The notes under the pieces are model-generated. The model saw only the letters and a program-made list of their open reading frames with translations. It was not told the origin of the DNA and ran no database searches. This document shows positions 17,131 to 25,724 of a stretch of 64,000 nt of DNA, in pieces; within the stretch, counting starts at the first letter, position 1, and every line of letters begins with the position of its first letter. The position numbers and the translations under genes are program-made. The DNA comes from Cloacimonetes bacterium UBA5835. GTDB lineage: Bacteria; Cloacimonadota; Cloacimonadia; Cloacimonadales; Cloacimonadaceae. The stretch lies in the NCBI GenBank assembly GCA_002432865.1, contig DJGX01000009.1, positions 192,989-256,988 on the forward strand. Reading direction: 5' to 3'.

Positions 17131-17391
17131 ATGCCACAACACAAATCACCTATGAAAAGAATGAAGACGGACAAGAAAAGAGCTGCCCGTAATAATTATG
17201 TAAAGAGCACAATTAGAACTCTTTCTAAGAAAATTCACAGTGATAGCACCGAAGAAGAAAAAGAAAAAATACTATCTGAGCTATATTCTCAATTAGATAA
17301 AGCTGCAAAAAAGGGAGTTATTCATCATAGAACTGCTTCCCGGAGAAAAGCTCGTTTAGCTGATTATGTAAATAAATCCAAAGCAGAATAA
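17131..17391 (+). CDS. rpsT: 30S ribosomal protein S20
   Basis: An 86-residue basic protein that binds 16S rRNA in the small subunit. KSPMKRMKTDKKRAARNNYVKS at the N-terminus and the C-terminal segment KKGVIHHRTASRRKARL are typical of S20. GAGAGGATAA precedes the ATG. It is transcribed from its own promoter and followed by mtgA 70 bases downstream. Confidence 0.97.
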   Translation: MPQHKSPMKRMKTDKKRAARNNYVKSTIRTLSKKIHSDSTEEEKEKILSELYSQLDKAAKKGVIHHRTASRRKARLADYVNKSKAE

Positions 17392-17461
17392 AACTCCTGG
17401 GTTTTCTCTGTTTATTAAATATTTTCAACCTACTTTTTCCTGATATTTTTGAGGTGAATGT

Positions 17462-18133
17462 TTGAGACGCAGGCGTCCCTTGCTACTGCGTATTTTACGA
17501 TTTATTGTAATTCTTCACCTTTGCTATTGGGGAGTAATTGCCTTTTTTTCACTTTTATACAATTTTGTGAATCCACCTCTTACTCCTTTGATGGTGGAAC
17601 GATATTTAGTTCGTGGTTATCCGATTCATAAAAGATACTATGTTCCTCTCGAGCAAATTCCTAAACGCACTCAAAATATGCTGATAGCTATTGAAGACGG
17701 TAATTTTTACAAACATTACGGTTTTGAATGGAAAATGGTTAAAGAAGCATATCAACGCAACAAGAAAGCAGGAAGAATTCGTTTTGGAGCTAGCACGATT
17801 AGCAATCAACTTGCCAGAACTATTTTTTTAACTACCAGGCGTAGTTATTTACGAAAATATCTGGAAATTCAGGCAACGGTGATTATGGAAATATGTATGA
17901 GTAAAAAAAGGATGCTAGAACTGTATTTTAACTATGTTGAATGGGGTAAAGGAATTTACGGGATAGAAACTGCTTCGCGTTTTTACTATGGGAAGAGTTG
18001 TAGTAAATTATCACGCAATCAAACTATGAAACTGATAAGCATTTTAACAAATCCTATTCGCTATTCACCTCAAACATATTATAAATCTGCATCAGCAAGA
18101 CAAAGGTATAACCTGTTACAGAGATATTTTTGA
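17462..18133 (+). CDS. mtgA: monofunctional peptidoglycan transglycosylase
   Basis: Polymerises lipid II into glycan strands at the outer face of the inner membrane. The 223-residue product has an N-terminal membrane anchor (about residues 10-33) followed by a GT51 domain: MLIAIEDGNFYKHYGFEW with the catalytic Glu, FGASTISNQLARTIFL, RKYLEIQATVIMEICMSKKRMLELYFNYVEWGKGIYGIE. There is no transpeptidase domain. The start is TTG at 17462, preceded by GAGGTG; the ATG four bases upstream is out of frame. The TGA stop overlaps the next ATG (TGATG). Confidence 0.92.
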   Translation: MRRRRPLLLRILRFIVILHLCYWGVIAFFSLLYNFVNPPLTPLMVERYLVRGYPIHKRYYVPLEQIPKRTQNMLIAIEDGNFYKHYGFEWKMVKEAYQRNKKAGRIRFGASTISNQLARTIFLTTRRSYLRKYLEIQATVIMEICMSKKRMLELYFNYVEWGKGIYGIETASRFYYGKSCSKLSRNQTMKLISILTNPIRYSPQTYYKSASARQRYNLLQRYF

Positions 18134-19425
18134 TGGAAGAGAAATTTCTTTATCATATATGGGATGAAAGCCATCTGGCTACAGATTTGAAAACTGTAAG
18201 CGGTAAAGACCTTAAAATACACTATCAGGGTCAATTTAATACTTTTCGCGGACCTGATTTTGTAAATGCTATCATTTCATTGGATGGAGAGGATTTACAA
18301 GGAGCAGTCGAGATTCATCAAAACACTCAAGATTGGTTGAAACATAATCATCACGAAGATGTATATTACAATCAGGTTATTTTGCATATAGTTTTAAATC
18401 ATAACAGTATTCAACCTTACACAATGAAAGAGAATGGAGAATTTATAGAAATCCTGGAACTGAAAAATCAGCTTTCAGAAGAAATTCAAAAATTGATTAC
18501 TGATATAGGAGATAGAAAATTATCCAGCGGAAATGATTACTGTGATTTACTTTCTGCCATAGATAACGATAGATTATTCAGTATTCTTACTCTATATGGG
18601 AAACAGCGGTTTATGAGCAAAGTTCGCAGATTTAATGCTTCACTTGCTATAAGCGATTTTGATCAAGTCCTCTATGAAGGAATGATGGAAGCTGCTGGTT
18701 ACGATAAGAATAAATTTAATCTTTTTCAGTTAGCACAAAGTATCCCTTTTATCAAATTACGCGAATGGCATAAAGAAGGTTTAATTAGCGAAGAGATGAT
18801 CAGCATTTTTGTTGGTTCTTCCAGTTTACTACAAAAGAGTCGTAATCGTATAAGCCCAGAGCTTTATGAAAAACTTATGTGCAATTATGAAAGCCAGCGA
18901 TTTTATGCGCGTAATCTAAATGTGGACTGGCAGCTTTTTCGTATCCGACCTGGAAATCATCCTATATTTCGACTTATTTTACTTGGTGAATTTCTATATA
19001 ACTGTTTGCCTGCTGGATTGTTAAATTTTTTTGTGAGCAATGTTGAAGCTCTAACTCCCAATCCTCAAAAAAGGTATCAGAATTTCTGCCAGCAGTTTCA
19101 ACAAAAACAGAGGGGTCTCCTGCAAAATTCAAAAAGCTTGGGATCCACTGTTGTAAACAACATCTATATAAATATTTACTTACCGATTATCTATCTTTAT
19201 TATCAAAAAATGGCCAATGCTGAAATGCTTGAATCTGTTTTAGAATCCTATCTTACCTTCAAAGCTCTACCGGAAAATTATATCACTCGTTTTATGTGTA
19301 ATCATATAAATTCCAGCCAAGTGAAAGCCGTAAATAATAAGACACTTTACCAGCAGGGTTTGATAGATATTTATTACCGTTTTTGCCGTTATCATCTTTG
19401 TTCGGAATGTGTAAAAAATATCTGA
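18133..19425 (+). CDS. DUF2851 family protein
   Basis: A 430-residue protein of unknown function that matches my memory of the DUF2851 family, common in Bacteroidetes and relatives. The N-terminal segment has YHIWDESHL, FRGPDFVNAIISLDG and GAVEIHQNTQDWLKHNHHEDVYYNQVILHIV, whose pattern has conserved Glu and His residues that look like a catalytic or metal centre. The C-terminal half is helical with late Cys residues (CNHINSS, CRYHLCSECVK). No signal peptide. Its start overlaps the mtgA stop, so they are translationally coupled. Confidence 0.8.
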   Translation: MEEKFLYHIWDESHLATDLKTVSGKDLKIHYQGQFNTFRGPDFVNAIISLDGEDLQGAVEIHQNTQDWLKHNHHEDVYYNQVILHIVLNHNSIQPYTMKENGEFIEILELKNQLSEEIQKLITDIGDRKLSSGNDYCDLLSAIDNDRLFSILTLYGKQRFMSKVRRFNASLAISDFDQVLYEGMMEAAGYDKNKFNLFQLAQSIPFIKLREWHKEGLISEEMISIFVGSSSLLQKSRNRISPELYEKLMCNYESQRFYARNLNVDWQLFRIRPGNHPIFRLILLGEFLYNCLPAGLLNFFVSNVEALTPNPQKRYQNFCQQFQQKQRGLLQNSKSLGSTVVNNIYINIYLPIIYLYYQKMANAEMLESVLESYLTFKALPENYITRFMCNHINSSQVKAVNNKTLYQQGLIDIYYRFCRYHLCSECVKNI

Positions 19426-19522
19426 GGGAAAAAATATCCTTGAGAAACGGAGAATTCTAAGTTATCTGCAATACACCAAGATGTATGATATTGATATTAT
19501 TTGTTGAACCAGAATCAAGCAT

Positions 19523-19556
19523 AAAACTACATAAACTGTCATTTATGTAGTTTTTT
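19523..19556 (+). terminator. strong intrinsic terminator before the defence-like island
   Basis: A perfect 13-bp stem (19523-19535 with 19542-19554; core ACTACATAAA/TTTATGTAGT) with a CTGTCA loop runs into six T's (19551-19556). It ends the rpsT-mtgA-DUF2851 transcript. The A-rich 5' arm means it may also work in reverse. Confidence 0.85.
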
Positions 19557-19567
19557 CACAAAATAAC

Positions 19568-19595
19568 TTGACAAATATCAGAAATTCATTATTAT
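19568..19595 (+). promoter_or_regulatory. promoter of the rloA-like gene
   Basis: Consensus TTGACA (19568-19573), 16-base spacer, TATTAT (19590-19595), about 29 bases before the AAA ATPase ATG at 19624, which has AAAGGAGA in front. It is among the best promoters in the window. Confidence 0.7.
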
Positions 19596-19623
19596 GTAGT
19601 TATAAACTATAAAGGAGATTGCT

Positions 19624-20943
19624 ATGTTAGTAGAATTCAGTGTGGAAAATTACCGGTCTATTTACCAGAGGGTTACTTTGAGTATGGAAGCTATTACCAA
19701 AAAAGAGCTTGATGACCATACTATGGAAGTTTCTCAGCAGCGTTTGCTTAAAACAAGTGTTTTATATGGAGCTAATGCCAGCGGGAAAAGTAACATATTT
19801 AAAGCATTCTCCTTTATGAAGAATATGGTTCTCAATTCGTTCAAAGAATCCCAAATTGGAGAGCCGATTTTAGTAGAGCCCTTTTTACTGAATTCTACTG
19901 GTAAAGATGAACCCTGCTCTTGGGAAGTTATTTTTTTAGTGGATGATGTTCTTTATCGCTATGGATTTTCTGCTTTTAGAGATCATATTGCAAAAGAATG
20001 GTTAGTAATGCGTAAAACAATTTCCCGAGCAAGAGAAATAGTCCTTTTTGAACGATTGGGGCAGGACATCCAAGTCCATAATAAATTCAAAGAAGGTAAA
20101 GGAGAGGTAAAAGATAAATTACGAGAAAACTCTCTTTTCATCAGCTTATTGTCTCAGTTCAATGGTATTATTGCCCAAAAGATAGTGAAATGTTTTTTTG
20201 ATTCAAACCTTTGGTATATTGATTCTTATAATCCGATAAATACAACTGCTTTATTAGACAATAATGTTGTCCCCTTAGATTGGGTAAATGAATTTATGCG
20301 TAAAGCTGATTCAGATATTAAGGAAATTAGGATCAATGAGAAAGAAATGGAAATGGATACAAAAGTAAATATCCCACTTTCTTCATTATTTATCAAAGTA
20401 GGGGGAAATAAAATGTTTCATCTATTCATTAAGTCCATCCATCAATTCTATGATACCCAAGAAGATGTTCTGAAAGAAGTTGAATTTGATATGGAAAAGC
20501 AAGAATCGGAAGGAACAAAAAAAATCTATTGTCTTGCCGGTTTATTGTATTCTACTTTACAAAGAGGCGGAAGGTTGTTCATTGATGAAATTGAAAACAG
20601 TTTACATCCTTTCTTAACCAAAATCATCATCAAGTTGTTTCAGGATAAAGAGACAAATCCTAAGGGTGCTCAATTAATCTTTACGACCCAAAATACTCTC
20701 TTTCTGAATAAAGATAATTTTAGACGGGATGAAATTTGGTTTGTGGAAAAAGCATCAAATCATTCTTCCAATCTTTATTCATTAGTAGAATATAAATTAC
20801 CGAAAGGTTCTGCACGCAAAGATGCTTCTTATGCCAAGGACTATATTCGCGGAAAATATGGAGCTGTTCCTTATGTAGAATATTCAGATTTTGTTGACCT
20901 ATTTAAAAAAAACATAGAGAAAACAAAAAATGAGCAGAACTAA
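19624..20943 (+). CDS. RloA-like AAA family ATPase (AAA_15/AAA_21)
   Basis: A 439-residue SMC/ABC-like ATPase of the kind found in phage-defence pairs. It begins VEFSVENYRSI, with Walker A GANASGKS at residues 49-56 and Walker B LFIDEIENSLHP at about residues 318-329. A signature-like region and the D-loop/His-loop segment QLIFTTQNTLFL follow. Between them is a long helical insertion. It overlaps the RloB-like gene by 14 bases, so the two proteins are made together. RloA/RloB pairs were named from Campylobacter restriction loci; lactococcal AbiL and PARIS have comparable ATPase-plus-nuclease layouts (family knowledge, recalled). Confidence 0.85.
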   Translation: MLVEFSVENYRSIYQRVTLSMEAITKKELDDHTMEVSQQRLLKTSVLYGANASGKSNIFKAFSFMKNMVLNSFKESQIGEPILVEPFLLNSTGKDEPCSWEVIFLVDDVLYRYGFSAFRDHIAKEWLVMRKTISRAREIVLFERLGQDIQVHNKFKEGKGEVKDKLRENSLFISLLSQFNGIIAQKIVKCFFDSNLWYIDSYNPINTTALLDNNVVPLDWVNEFMRKADSDIKEIRINEKEMEMDTKVNIPLSSLFIKVGGNKMFHLFIKSIHQFYDTQEDVLKEVEFDMEKQESEGTKKIYCLAGLLYSTLQRGGRLFIDEIENSLHPFLTKIIIKLFQDKETNPKGAQLIFTTQNTLFLNKDNFRRDEIWFVEKASNHSSNLYSLVEYKLPKGSARKDASYAKDYIRGKYGAVPYVEYSDFVDLFKKNIEKTKNEQN

Positions 20944-21544
20944 AAGACCACATAATATCAGAAAACCAGCTCCTGACTTGATAGTTATAGTTACGGAAGG
21001 TGAAAAAACCGAACCCAATTACTTTAAGAAATTTCCTGTTTACTCCATAGAATTTAGTGTTATTGGAACAGGTATGAATACAATATCTTTGATAAAAGAA
21101 GCCGAAATCCAAGTTGAGATACAGATTGATAAATTCAAGGAAAAGTATGGCGAAGAGCCCCAAGAAACAATCGTTTGGTGCGTTTTTGATAAGGATAGTT
21201 TTTCAGATGAAGATTTTGGAAATGCCATAAATAAAGCAAAAGCTAAGGGTTATAAGGTTGCTTATTCTAACGAAGCATTTGAACTTTGGTATTTATTACA
21301 TTTCCATTATTACGATATGGCTCTTGGTAGAGATGATTATATAGTAAAGCTTACAGAACATCTAAAACGGAAATATCGGAAAAATGACCTTTTTATGTAT
21401 GAAACTCTTCTTAGTAAGCAAGAAGAAGCAATCAAAAATGCCAAAAACCTCCTGTCTAAATACATTCCAGTTAACCCAAGTAATGATAATCCCTCCACTA
21501 CGGTTTTTGAGCTGGTAGAATATTTAAATCAATTTATCCACTAA
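20930..21544 (+). CDS. RloB-like protein (Toprim-related putative nuclease)
   Basis: A 204-residue protein matching the RloB family. VTEGEKTEPNYF (E23 and E28) near the N-terminus and WCVFDKDSF (D87, D89) form the acidic pattern expected for a Toprim-like metal site. AYSNEAFELWYLLHF is another RloB hallmark. In related two-gene systems the ATPase senses infection and the Toprim protein is the toxic effector (family knowledge; not shown here). Its ATG lies within the end of the ATPase gene, implying coupled translation. Confidence 0.85.
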   Translation: MSRTKRPHNIRKPAPDLIVIVTEGEKTEPNYFKKFPVYSIEFSVIGTGMNTISLIKEAEIQVEIQIDKFKEKYGEEPQETIVWCVFDKDSFSDEDFGNAINKAKAKGYKVAYSNEAFELWYLLHFHYYDMALGRDDYIVKLTEHLKRKYRKNDLFMYETLLSKQEEAIKNAKNLLSKYIPVNPSNDNPSTTVFELVEYLNQFIH

Positions 21545-21611
21545 TGAAAGTAAGATAATGAAACCTTCGGTAAGTAAATTCGTGGTCAGCATAATGGCAT
21601 AGGAGAACAAA

Positions 21612-22277
21612 ATGGGATACACCATTGAAGCGATTAACTTTTTTCAAAGCCGCATTGAGGCATATTTAAATATCTGGGAAAATGCTGCCTTGGAAGATAT
21701 GAAAAATGATCAAACGGAAAAACAGCATTCTCCTTTAAATGTGCGAAAGGCATTATTTCGTCAAACTATGGGTGGTCATTTAACGGATGGACAGGAATTT
21801 CGGATCCTCAATCAAGACCTAAAGTGGTATCTGCATCCTGAGTATGAAAGTTTTGACAAGGAGCTAAAAAAATTCATTGAAAAAAGCTTGGAGGACAAAG
21901 AACTTCTTTATTATTGGGATAAAAGAGATTATGAAGAAATTAAGCCAGAAGATTTGCAAGGACCTTTTGACCAGGAATTAGAGTGTTGGAAATATGTAAA
22001 TTTGGATTGTGACGATGGTTTTTTAGGACAGGATGAAGCCATAAGTTCTTTACAAGCGCGTTGGGTTTTGCATTGTGCTTATAAAGCCAATAAACTAAAC
22101 GAGGAAGAAATCAAACAATTAATCAAGCTGGATTTGGAAGCATTGGTATGTGAAAATGCCATATTTTTCAACCTCTTTGAACTGAAATTCATTACGGACT
22201 TTTTATTGGAGCACGGGGTTTGGGATAATTTGCCTGAGCCCCTTTTTGTGAATAGATTTGAAGTCAAACCGGATTAG
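21612..22277 (+). CDS. unrecognised protein in the defence-like island
   Basis: I do not recognise this 221-residue acidic, soluble protein. It has no signal peptide or membrane helix. It contains several Trp/Tyr-rich stretches (YLNIWENAALED, ELLYYWDKRDYEEI, ECWKYVNLDCDDGF) and a mostly helical C-terminal half. AGGAGAACAAA precedes the ATG. It lies 67 bases after the RloB-like gene and 104 bases before the PLD-helicase gene, so it could belong to either module or be an independent passenger. Codon use looks like its neighbours. Confidence 0.75.
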   Translation: MGYTIEAINFFQSRIEAYLNIWENAALEDMKNDQTEKQHSPLNVRKALFRQTMGGHLTDGQEFRILNQDLKWYLHPEYESFDKELKKFIEKSLEDKELLYYWDKRDYEEIKPEDLQGPFDQELECWKYVNLDCDDGFLGQDEAISSLQARWVLHCAYKANKLNEEEIKQLIKLDLEALVCENAIFFNLFELKFITDFLLEHGVWDNLPEPLFVNRFEVKPD

Positions 22278-22381
22278 GAAAAAGGAACGAATGGTCATCC
22301 GCATTTTCTTGACAAAATTCTGCCAGCAAATACAAAAGTTAATCAATAGAAAATAAGAGATAAAGAGAAGGCAGGAGCTGT

Positions 22382-25300
22382 ATGAGTAAAGTAATACAAA
22401 GTTCTATCAAAGATAACCACCAACGGGGAACAGTTGGCAATTTTATCAATGAGCATTTAAGTGAAGGATGTTCTTTATCTTTTGTCTCGGCATATTTTAC
22501 TATTTATGCCTATCAACATTTGAAAAACAAGCTGGATAACATCCAGAGCTTAAGATTTCTGTTTGGAGAACCGCGCTTTATTTCACAAATAGACCCCAAG
22601 ACCGATAAGAAACAATTTCAAATTGAAGATGAGAAACTAATTATTCCTATTCAGAATCGTCTTACTCAAAGCCGGATTGCCTTTGATTGTGCCAATTGGA
22701 TTAAAGATAAATGTGAAATCAAATCTATGGTCAAGCCCAACTTCCTGCATGGCAAAATGTATCATATCAAGTCCGCCAATGGCAATGAAAAGGCAATTTT
22801 GGGAAGTTCCAATTTTACTGTTAATGGACTTGGATTTGGTAATAGCCCCAATATAGAACTTAATATTGAAGTAGATAGTGATAGAGACAGAGAAGATTTA
22901 CTTAATTGGTTTGATGAATTATGGAATGATGAGACCGGCTTAGTAGAAAATGTGAAAGAAGAGGTTCTAAAATATCTTTCCAAACTCTATGAGGATAATT
23001 CTCCTCTCTTCATCTATTATAAAACCCTGTATCACATTTTTGCCAAATTTCTGGAAGAGCAGGAAGACAAGGGTTTACTGAAAGAAAAAACCGGTTTTTT
23101 TGATTCCGAGATTTGGAATGAACTTAAAAGTTTTCAAAAAGATGCTGTTAAAGGAGCTATCAATAAACTGGAAAAATATCAGGGTTGCATAATAGCTGAT
23201 AGTGTTGGCTTGGGGAAAACCTACGAGGCATTAGCCATCATCAAATATTATGAGATTTTAGGTTACCGGGTTTTAGTACTTTGTCCCAAAAAACTACAGA
23301 ATAATTGGACAGTATATCAAGCCCACAAAGGAGATGATACAAATCCTTTTAAAAATGACAGGTTTAGCTATACAGTTGCTTTCCATACCGATTTAGCCAG
23401 AACAAGCGGATTTTCCAAAGCTGATAATTTGAATCTTTCTACTTTTAACTGGGGTGCCTGGGATTTGATAGTTATTGATGAATCACATAATTTGCGAGGT
23501 AATCCCAAAGAAAAAGTAGATAACGGAGAGATTATTTACAATCGAGCTAAGTGTCTATTAGAGAAAGTTATTAAAAGTGGAGTGAAAACCAAAGTTTTGA
23601 TGCTTTCAGCCACACCAGTAAATACCAATCTGAAAGATTTGCGTAATCAAATCCACTATATTTCAGAAGGTAATGATTATGCCTTTAAGGAAAATATGGG
23701 AATTGAGAATATCTCTAATACTTTTAGATTAGCGCAACTTCAATTTACGGATTGGGCAAAGAGATCTAAAGATACCAAGCGAGATACAAAGGAGCTATTT
23801 TTAGCTCTGGATAGTTCATTTTTTAAGCTTCTGGATGAATTAACCATAGCTCGCAGCCGCAAACATATTTTAACTTATTATTCCGATATAGATAAAAATA
23901 GCTTCCCTACGCGTCTTAAACCTCTTTCCGAAAGCACCGATATTGATACCACGCAAAAGTTTTATTCTTATGATCAAGTAAATGAAGCAATTCAGAAATA
24001 CAAACTTTCCTTGTTTAAGCCCTCCAATTTTGTAAAAGAGGAATTTAGACCTGAATATGAAATTACAGGTAAAGTAAAAGTATTTTCTCAGCAACAGCGG
24101 GAAGATTTTCTGGTAGAAATGATGAAAATCAATTTCCTAAAACGCCTGGAAAGTAGTATTTATTCCTATCAATTAACTCTGAAGCGGACTTTGGACAAGA
24201 TAAATTCTCTGGAACAAAAAATAGCAGAATACGAAACAACTAAAAAAGAAGAACAGCTTGATCCCTTTGATGTGGAAACAATTATCCCTGAAGAAGAATT
24301 AGACAGTGAAGAGGAAGAGGAATTTACCGTAGGCAAAAAACTGAAATATAAACTGGAACACTTAGACCTAAATAAATGGAAAATTGCCCTGAAGAATGAT
24401 AAAGAGCAGCTTAATGCTTTATATAAAACAGCTGAAAAAGTTACGCCAGATAATGATGCTAAGCTTAAGCGTCTGAAAGAAATTATAGAATATAAGATAA
24501 AACATCCTATCAATCCTGATAATAAGAAGATTATCATTTTTACTGCTTTTGCCGATACAGCTATTTACCTCTATGATAATCTTTCCTCATATCTTTATGA
24601 TAAATTCGGGCTATATTCTGCTTTAATAACTGGAAGCACAACCTGTAAAACTAATTTCAAAATGCCTGTTAGAATGAAAAATGATTTTAATTCCATTTTA
24701 ACCTGTTTTGCTCCCATTGCCAAAAAACGAGTTAAATTTCTTAGCTTACCTCAAGATAAACAAATCGATATAATTATTGCTACCGATTGCATTTCCGAAG
24801 GGCAGAATTTACAGGACTGCGATTATGTAATAAATTATGATATTCACTGGAATCCGGTTCGCATCATTCAACGCTTTGGCAGAATAGACAGAATCAATGG
24901 TCCCAATGCCAAAATCCAAATGCATAATTTCTGGCCCACCGACGATTTGGATAAATACATAAAACTGAAATATAGAGTAGAAGCAAGAATGGCTTTGGTA
25001 GATTTAACTGCCACTGGAGCTGATAATATCCTAAAGGATGAGGATATTGATAATTGGTTAGAAAACGATATGAAGTTTAGAACAAAACAACTAAAACGGT
25101 TAAAGGAAGAAGTAATTGATCTGGAAGATATGGATGATAGCATAAGCTTAACTGATTTTACTTTGGATGATTTTAGAATAGACCTGCTAAATTATTTAAA
25201 GGCAAACGAAATTGAATTACGCGATGCACCATTGGGTTTATATGCCATAACTACAAGCCCTGAAAACACTTTCTGGCTAAAAAATAATACTTTATCTGAT

Positions 25301-25714
25301 GAGCAAAAACAAATTATCCGCCCCGGCATTATCTTTTGTTTAAAGCATTTTGAAGATGGGTCGGAATATAATAAACTAAATCCCCTCCAGCCATATTTTC
25401 TTGTTTATATTAGAGAGGATGGAACTGTCCGTTACCATTACACCAATGTAAAACAAATTTTGGAAATTTATAGATTGCTGACCAAAGATAGAGAAGAGGC
25501 AATAAAGGAACTTTGTGATCTCTTTGATGAAGAAACCCAACAAGGACAAAATATGGATAAATATAACACTTTGCTTATTAAAGCCATTGAAGACATAAAA
25601 AATTCTTTGAACAAACGCACCAATCAACAATTGCAAGGAGATAGAGATGCTCTTATTCCCAAGAAATCAAAAGAACAGAGTTTTGAACTAATCACCTGGT
25701 TGATTATCAAATAA
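22382..25714 (+). CDS. PLD-nuclease / SNF2-type helicase, restriction-like
   Basis: A 1110-residue fusion. The N-terminal phospholipase-D-like nuclease domain has HGK (H123, K125) and GSSNFT (about 141-146). A superfamily 2 helicase core follows: Walker A GLGKT (K279), DESH box (about 366-369), LSATPVN, and the C-terminal motif QRFGRIDRING (about 826-836). A charged, coiled-coil-like insertion lies between the RecA-like lobes (about 600-700). The likely role is ATP-driven DNA translocation and cleavage, paired with the methyltransferase 10 bases downstream. AGGAGCT precedes the ATG. It is not DISARM or BREX by gene content. Confidence 0.88.
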   Translation: MSKVIQSSIKDNHQRGTVGNFINEHLSEGCSLSFVSAYFTIYAYQHLKNKLDNIQSLRFLFGEPRFISQIDPKTDKKQFQIEDEKLIIPIQNRLTQSRIAFDCANWIKDKCEIKSMVKPNFLHGKMYHIKSANGNEKAILGSSNFTVNGLGFGNSPNIELNIEVDSDRDREDLLNWFDELWNDETGLVENVKEEVLKYLSKLYEDNSPLFIYYKTLYHIFAKFLEEQEDKGLLKEKTGFFDSEIWNELKSFQKDAVKGAINKLEKYQGCIIADSVGLGKTYEALAIIKYYEILGYRVLVLCPKKLQNNWTVYQAHKGDDTNPFKNDRFSYTVAFHTDLARTSGFSKADNLNLSTFNWGAWDLIVIDESHNLRGNPKEKVDNGEIIYNRAKCLLEKVIKSGVKTKVLMLSATPVNTNLKDLRNQIHYISEGNDYAFKENMGIENISNTFRLAQLQFTDWAKRSKDTKRDTKELFLALDSSFFKLLDELTIARSRKHILTYYSDIDKNSFPTRLKPLSESTDIDTTQKFYSYDQVNEAIQKYKLSLFKPSNFVKEEFRPEYEITGKVKVFSQQQREDFLVEMMKINFLKRLESSIYSYQLTLKRTLDKINSLEQKIAEYETTKKEEQLDPFDVETIIPEEELDSEEEEEFTVGKKLKYKLEHLDLNKWKIALKNDKEQLNALYKTAEKVTPDNDAKLKRLKEIIEYKIKHPINPDNKKIIIFTAFADTAIYLYDNLSSYLYDKFGLYSALITGSTTCKTNFKMPVRMKNDFNSILTCFAPIAKKRVKFLSLPQDKQIDIIIATDCISEGQNLQDCDYVINYDIHWNPVRIIQRFGRIDRINGPNAKIQMHNFWPTDDLDKYIKLKYRVEARMALVDLTATGADNILKDEDIDNWLENDMKFRTKQLKRLKEEVIDLEDMDDSISLTDFTLDDFRIDLLNYLKANEIELRDAPLGLYAITTSPENTFWLKNNTLSDEQKQIIRPGIIFCLKHFEDGSEYNKLNPLQPYFLVYIREDGTVRYHYTNVKQILEIYRLLTKDREEAIKELCDLFDEETQQGQNMDKYNTLLIKAIEDIKNSLNKRTNQQLQGDRDALIPKKSKEQSFELITWLIIK

Positions 25715-25724
25715 AGGAATTATA

